From positions 1 to 24,515 of the forward strand of contig JAVCCG010000129.1 of the NCBI GenBank assembly GCA_030765605.1: DNA of 24,515 bases. The letters are read 5' to 3'. The translations under genes were made by a program, and so were the position numbers. The stretch is from Candidatus Alcyoniella australis. GTDB taxonomy: Bacteria; Lernaellota; Lernaellaia; JAVCCG01; Alcyoniellaceae. Of the stretch, positions 22,437 to 24,515 are shown piece after piece. The notes beneath the pieces were generated by a model. The model worked only from the letters and a program-made list of their open reading frames with translations, was not told where the DNA came from and did not search any database. How positions within the stretch are numbered: the stretch's first letter is position 1; the number at the start of each line of letters is the position of its first letter.

Positions 22437-22521
22437 TTGACTAGATAACAACGGCCGCGGGCCTTTTGAGAGCCGGATGATAAAAACCGTTAAGAAACCT
22501 CGGTTTTGCCTGCAAGATGGC

Positions 22522-22550
22522 TTGACATCACGTGGCTTGGCATGGAGAAT
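22522..22550 (+). promoter_or_regulatory. Candidate sigma70 promoter for the HEFFH metalloprotease
   Basis: A perfect TTGACA (22522-22527) is followed after 17 bp by GAGAAT (22545-22550), a 4-of-6 match. Transcription would start near 22557, downstream of the first in-frame ATG at 22506. This supports the GTG at 22620 as the real start. Confidence 0.55.
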
Positions 22551-22584
22551 TTCACCGCCCGCGACCCTACGGGGAACGCATCAT

Positions 22585-22604
22585 ACGTACCGGTCTTCGT
22601 ACGT
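22585..22604 (+). promoter_or_regulatory. Leader hairpin just before the Shine-Dalgarno
   Basis: ACGTAC (22585-22590) and GTACGT (22599-22604) form a perfect 6-bp stem with an 8-nt loop. It ends 1 nt before GAGAGGAG (22606-22613), the ribosome binding site of the GTG at 22620, so it could influence translation initiation or message stability. Confidence 0.4.
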
Positions 22605-22619
22605 CGAGAGGAGCTTTTC

Positions 22620-24284
22620 GTGCGACATCTGAGTTTGATCATCGCGGCCTTCGCGGCCTTGGTATTACTCTACGCATCGCCCGCGTTGGCTGGTCCGACG
22701 CTTGATCTCGATGCCACCCTCGATGCGATTGACGCGGATCGTGTAAACGGCGAGCTGAGCTACGAACAGGCCCTGGTGGCCAAGGTTCATGCCCTCAGTG
22801 GCGGAGGCCAGGATTCGCAGTACGCCCAGCCCGGCGTCGGCGGAGCGTCGCTGTCCCAGCCGCAGTGCGGCACGCCGGTGATCCTCGAGGTCCTGGCGGC
22901 CTACGATTCGCTCTCGGACTGGGCGCGCGACGAGATCGACGCTGTCCTGCTGGTCGGCGGTGACCAAAGTTTTACTCCTCCGACCCTGCCGGACAAGGCG
23001 CGCATTCCGCGCCCGGGTCACGACACGCCGTTCTCCGAGCAGTCCGAGCATTTCAACATCAAGTGGGGCACGCTCAATCCGCCGACTACCCTCCAGGTGG
23101 AGTTGATGATCGAAGCCCTGGAGCAGTCGTGGGACACTGAGGTGGTGGCGATGGGCTACCCGGCCCCGAGCAGCTCCGGCTCGTATCTGGTCGACATCTA
23201 CGTCGGCAACTCCGGCGATGTGGGCGAGAACGTGCCGGACATCGGCTTTGCCGGCGCCTATACATCGATCTACATGCAGGACAACTACAATCTCGAGACC
23301 CCTGAGATGTCGTACATCGTGATGCACCCCGACATTCTCGAATACGAGCCGGCGATCCAGGAGATCTCGGCCCACGAGTTCTTCCACGTGCTGCAGTTCG
23401 CCATCTGGCTGATCAACTACCCCCACGGATACTTCGATTCGGAGAGCAACTGGTGGTGGGAGGCCACGGCGGTCTGGATGGAGGACCAGGTTTACGACGA
23501 CGTCAACCAGTACATCTACTTCCTCAACTACTACATGGAGAACCCGCACCAGTCGCTGCACCAGTTCTCCTCGGGCGCACCGCACCAATATGGAATGTGC
23601 ATCTGGGCGCGCTACCTGGACCAGTACTACGATGGCGAGCAGACGATCTACGACCTGTGGATCGACCCCCATCCCGCGGGGATCCTGGTCGCCACCGACG
23701 AGTACGCGACCGACTTCAACGATACCGACCTCGAGACAGTGTTCAGCGATTTTGTGGCCAAGGTGGCCATGGACGACCTTGAGGAATCCCAGATGTGGGA
23801 CGAGGTGGAGATCACCCAAACCGTTTCCGATTATCCCTACGTGCAGCAGGACGACGAGGTCGCCAAGACCGAACGTCCGCGGATTATCGGCGCCAACTTC
23901 TATCGCCTGCGTCCCGGATCGGCCGAGGGGACGCTGCTCATCGAGTTCAACGGCCAGAACACCTATGAGGACAACGACATCGACTGGCTGGTGACCGTGG
24001 TCGCAGTGGGCGGCGGCAAAGCCGACTACGAGGTGCTGCAACTCCTGACCGACGACGAGGGCGAAGAGGGCTCGATCGAGATCAACGGGTTTGGCAACGA
24101 CTACGACGAGGTCTGGCTGATTCCCACGCCGTTCCCGAGCAAGATCAGAGCCGTGGACAAGTTCGGCACCTCCCGCAGCTTCAAATATTCCTGGGCCGCC
24201 GACATCACCCAGTCCAGCGGCGACGACGATGACGACGACGCGGGCGATGACGATGACGACTCCAGCGCAGGGTGCTGCGGGTAG
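22620..24284 (+). CDS. Secreted HEFFH zinc metalloprotease, MXAN_6640-like, Asp-rich Cys-ending tail
   Basis: The product is 554 residues from GTG 22620, chosen because GAGAGGAG lies 6 nt upstream and the signal peptide then begins at residue 1 (RHLSLIIAAFAALVLLYASPALA). A longer ATG frame at 22506 precedes the promoter. The zinc site is HEFFH (252-256), with Glu281 in WWWEATAVWMED as third ligand: a gluzincin arrangement like the MXAN_6640-type putative metalloproteases. An upstream domain has SEHFNIKWG near 140, and a beta-rich C-terminal domain follows the catalytic part. The end is DDDDDD-AG-DDDDD-SSAGCCG. An extracellular or surface protease is likely; the substrate is unknown. A palindromic repeat follows 35 bp after the stop. 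Confidence 0.82.
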   Translation: MRHLSLIIAAFAALVLLYASPALAGPTLDLDATLDAIDADRVNGELSYEQALVAKVHALSGGGQDSQYAQPGVGGASLSQPQCGTPVILEVLAAYDSLSDWARDEIDAVLLVGGDQSFTPPTLPDKARIPRPGHDTPFSEQSEHFNIKWGTLNPPTTLQVELMIEALEQSWDTEVVAMGYPAPSSSGSYLVDIYVGNSGDVGENVPDIGFAGAYTSIYMQDNYNLETPEMSYIVMHPDILEYEPAIQEISAHEFFHVLQFAIWLINYPHGYFDSESNWWWEATAVWMEDQVYDDVNQYIYFLNYYMENPHQSLHQFSSGAPHQYGMCIWARYLDQYYDGEQTIYDLWIDPHPAGILVATDEYATDFNDTDLETVFSDFVAKVAMDDLEESQMWDEVEITQTVSDYPYVQQDDEVAKTERPRIIGANFYRLRPGSAEGTLLIEFNGQNTYEDNDIDWLVTVVAVGGGKADYEVLQLLTDDEGEEGSIEINGFGNDYDEVWLIPTPFPSKIRAVDKFGTSRSFKYSWAADITQSSGDDDDDDAGDDDDDSSAGCCG

Positions 24285-24319
24285 GGTAGCCGCGGAGAGA
24301 ATTGGTTGCTGTAGAATCA

Positions 24320-24398
24320 GCGCAGTACGATTATCATTGAACAACGATCAAGCCGCGTCGCGGAGAGGGTCTCGTGGTCCGCTCGCGTGTTTTGCAGC
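24320..24398 (-). repeat. Dispersed palindromic repeat, copy 3
   Basis: Its reverse complement matches copy 1: GCTGCA..AAAAC, AGCGGACCA.GA, TCTCCGCGACGCGG, ATCGTTG.TCAA and CGTA.T. There is one internal deletion of about 12 bp relative to copy 1. CGTCGCGGAGAGG (24356-24368) and CGCTCGCGTGTTT are shared exactly with copy 4 (437-485). The homology ends near 24398, just before the leader of the IS110-like gene, so this point may be one end of the insertion. Confidence 0.75.
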
Positions 24399-24412
24399 GT
24401 ATACATGAAAGA

Positions 24413-24495
24413 GGGCTGTCCTCGAGGTCTGTTTGATAAAACAGCCTCAAACGTTAAACGTGCTCATACGACACAAACTTTGAGGAGGACAGCCC
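24413..24495 (+). promoter_or_regulatory. Structured leader of the IS110-like gene, possible bridge-RNA or attenuator region
   Basis: GGGCTGTCCTC (24413-24423) is perfectly complementary to GAGGACAGCCC (24485-24495). Inside, GAGG-t-CTGTTT / AAACAG-CCTC (24424-24448) forms a hairpin with a GATA loop. A competing pair, CCTCAAA (24445-24451) with TTTGAGG (24479-24485), would cover the start of the ribosome binding site GAGGAGG (24482-24488). IS110-family elements carry a structured non-coding RNA next to the transposase gene, so this may be part of it. The role is inferred. Confidence 0.5.
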
Positions 24496-24496
24496 A

Positions 24497-24515
24497 ATGC
24501 AACTTTACATCGGCC
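24497..24515 (+). CDS. IS110-family transposase, first codons only (cut by window end)
   Basis: An ATG preceded at 8 nt by GAGGAGG opens a frame reading MQLYIG before the window ends. IS110-family DEDD transposases typically begin with a short strand of the form M-x-L-Y-x-G-[IL]-D, with the first catalytic Asp immediately after. Six residues are too few for proof. The palindromic leader and the position directly beside a palindromic repeat, a preferred neighbourhood of IS110/IS1111 elements, agree with this reading. Confidence 0.5.

Noticed and set aside
22665-24344. 559-codon antisense frame over the HEFFH metalloprotease
   Set aside because: Its composition is that of a codon-bias shadow (Val/Leu/Gly/His/Arg). 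The sense frame has the catalytic motifs, promoter and ribosome site.
1-24515. tRNA or rRNA genes
   Set aside because: I saw no tRNA-like cloverleaf with a TTCGAATC-type arm in an intergenic gap and no rRNA-like sequence. A covariance-model scan (tRNAscan-SE, Rfam) would settle it.

Overview
The window is mostly high-GC bacterial chromosome from a Gram-negative organism. It encodes several outer-membrane beta-barrels, a lipoprotein with a clear lipobox, a LolA-like periplasmic protein and an RND exporter. Secreted proteins carrying long Asp runs, an MXAN_6640-like metalloprotease, a C25 (gingipain-type) propeptide and an HAE3-type RND operon together suggest an uncultured delta-proteobacterial-grade lineage (Myxococcota, Desulfobacterota or Lernaellota-like). 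There is no rRNA or other marker gene to fix the taxonomy, so this is inference.

Layout. 1-458 is gene-free and rich in palindromes; it holds two inverted copies of a dispersed repeat. 459-4272 (minus) is a three-gene operon with 4-bp overlaps: GT-C glycosyltransferase, then a DUF362/ferredoxin protein, then an SGNH-hydrolase-like membrane protein. 4397-5407 (plus) is class I fructose-1,6-bisphosphatase behind a good sigma70-like promoter. 5558-12667 (plus) is a compact three-gene surface operon: an outer-membrane barrel with an acidic N-terminus, a giant gluzincin protease/beta-propeller/barrel fusion, and a large lipoprotein. It ends at a strong intrinsic terminator. 12767-13438 is an orphan C25 propeptide without its peptidase, followed by a palindromic repeat copy. 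13594-14326 (minus) holds trmO and a small zinc-ribbon protein. 14494-15522 (plus) is a secreted GH43-like glycosidase with an Asp-rich tail.

15523-16840 is an abrupt AT-rich island with three minus-strand genes, including an ImmA/IrrE-like protein whose HExxH has decayed to VExxH. 16841-22304 (minus) is a coupled operon, marR - RND exporter - LolA-like - DUF1302-like barrel, with a promoter/operator upstream of marR. 22620-24284 (plus) is a secreted HEFFH metalloprotease with an Asp-rich, Cys-ending tail. The window closes with another repeat copy, an inverted-repeat leader and the first codons of a probable IS110-family transposase.

Themes. (i) Most of the content is cell-envelope biology: surface proteases, barrels and lipid or hydrophobe export. 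(ii) Four secreted proteins carry Asp tracts, and two of these end in an Asp tract followed by a C-terminal Cys. (iii) A repeat family of about 50-120 bp with nested palindromes occurs at least four times, always at gene ends. One copy lies where a C25 peptidase domain should begin and another abuts the IS110-like element.
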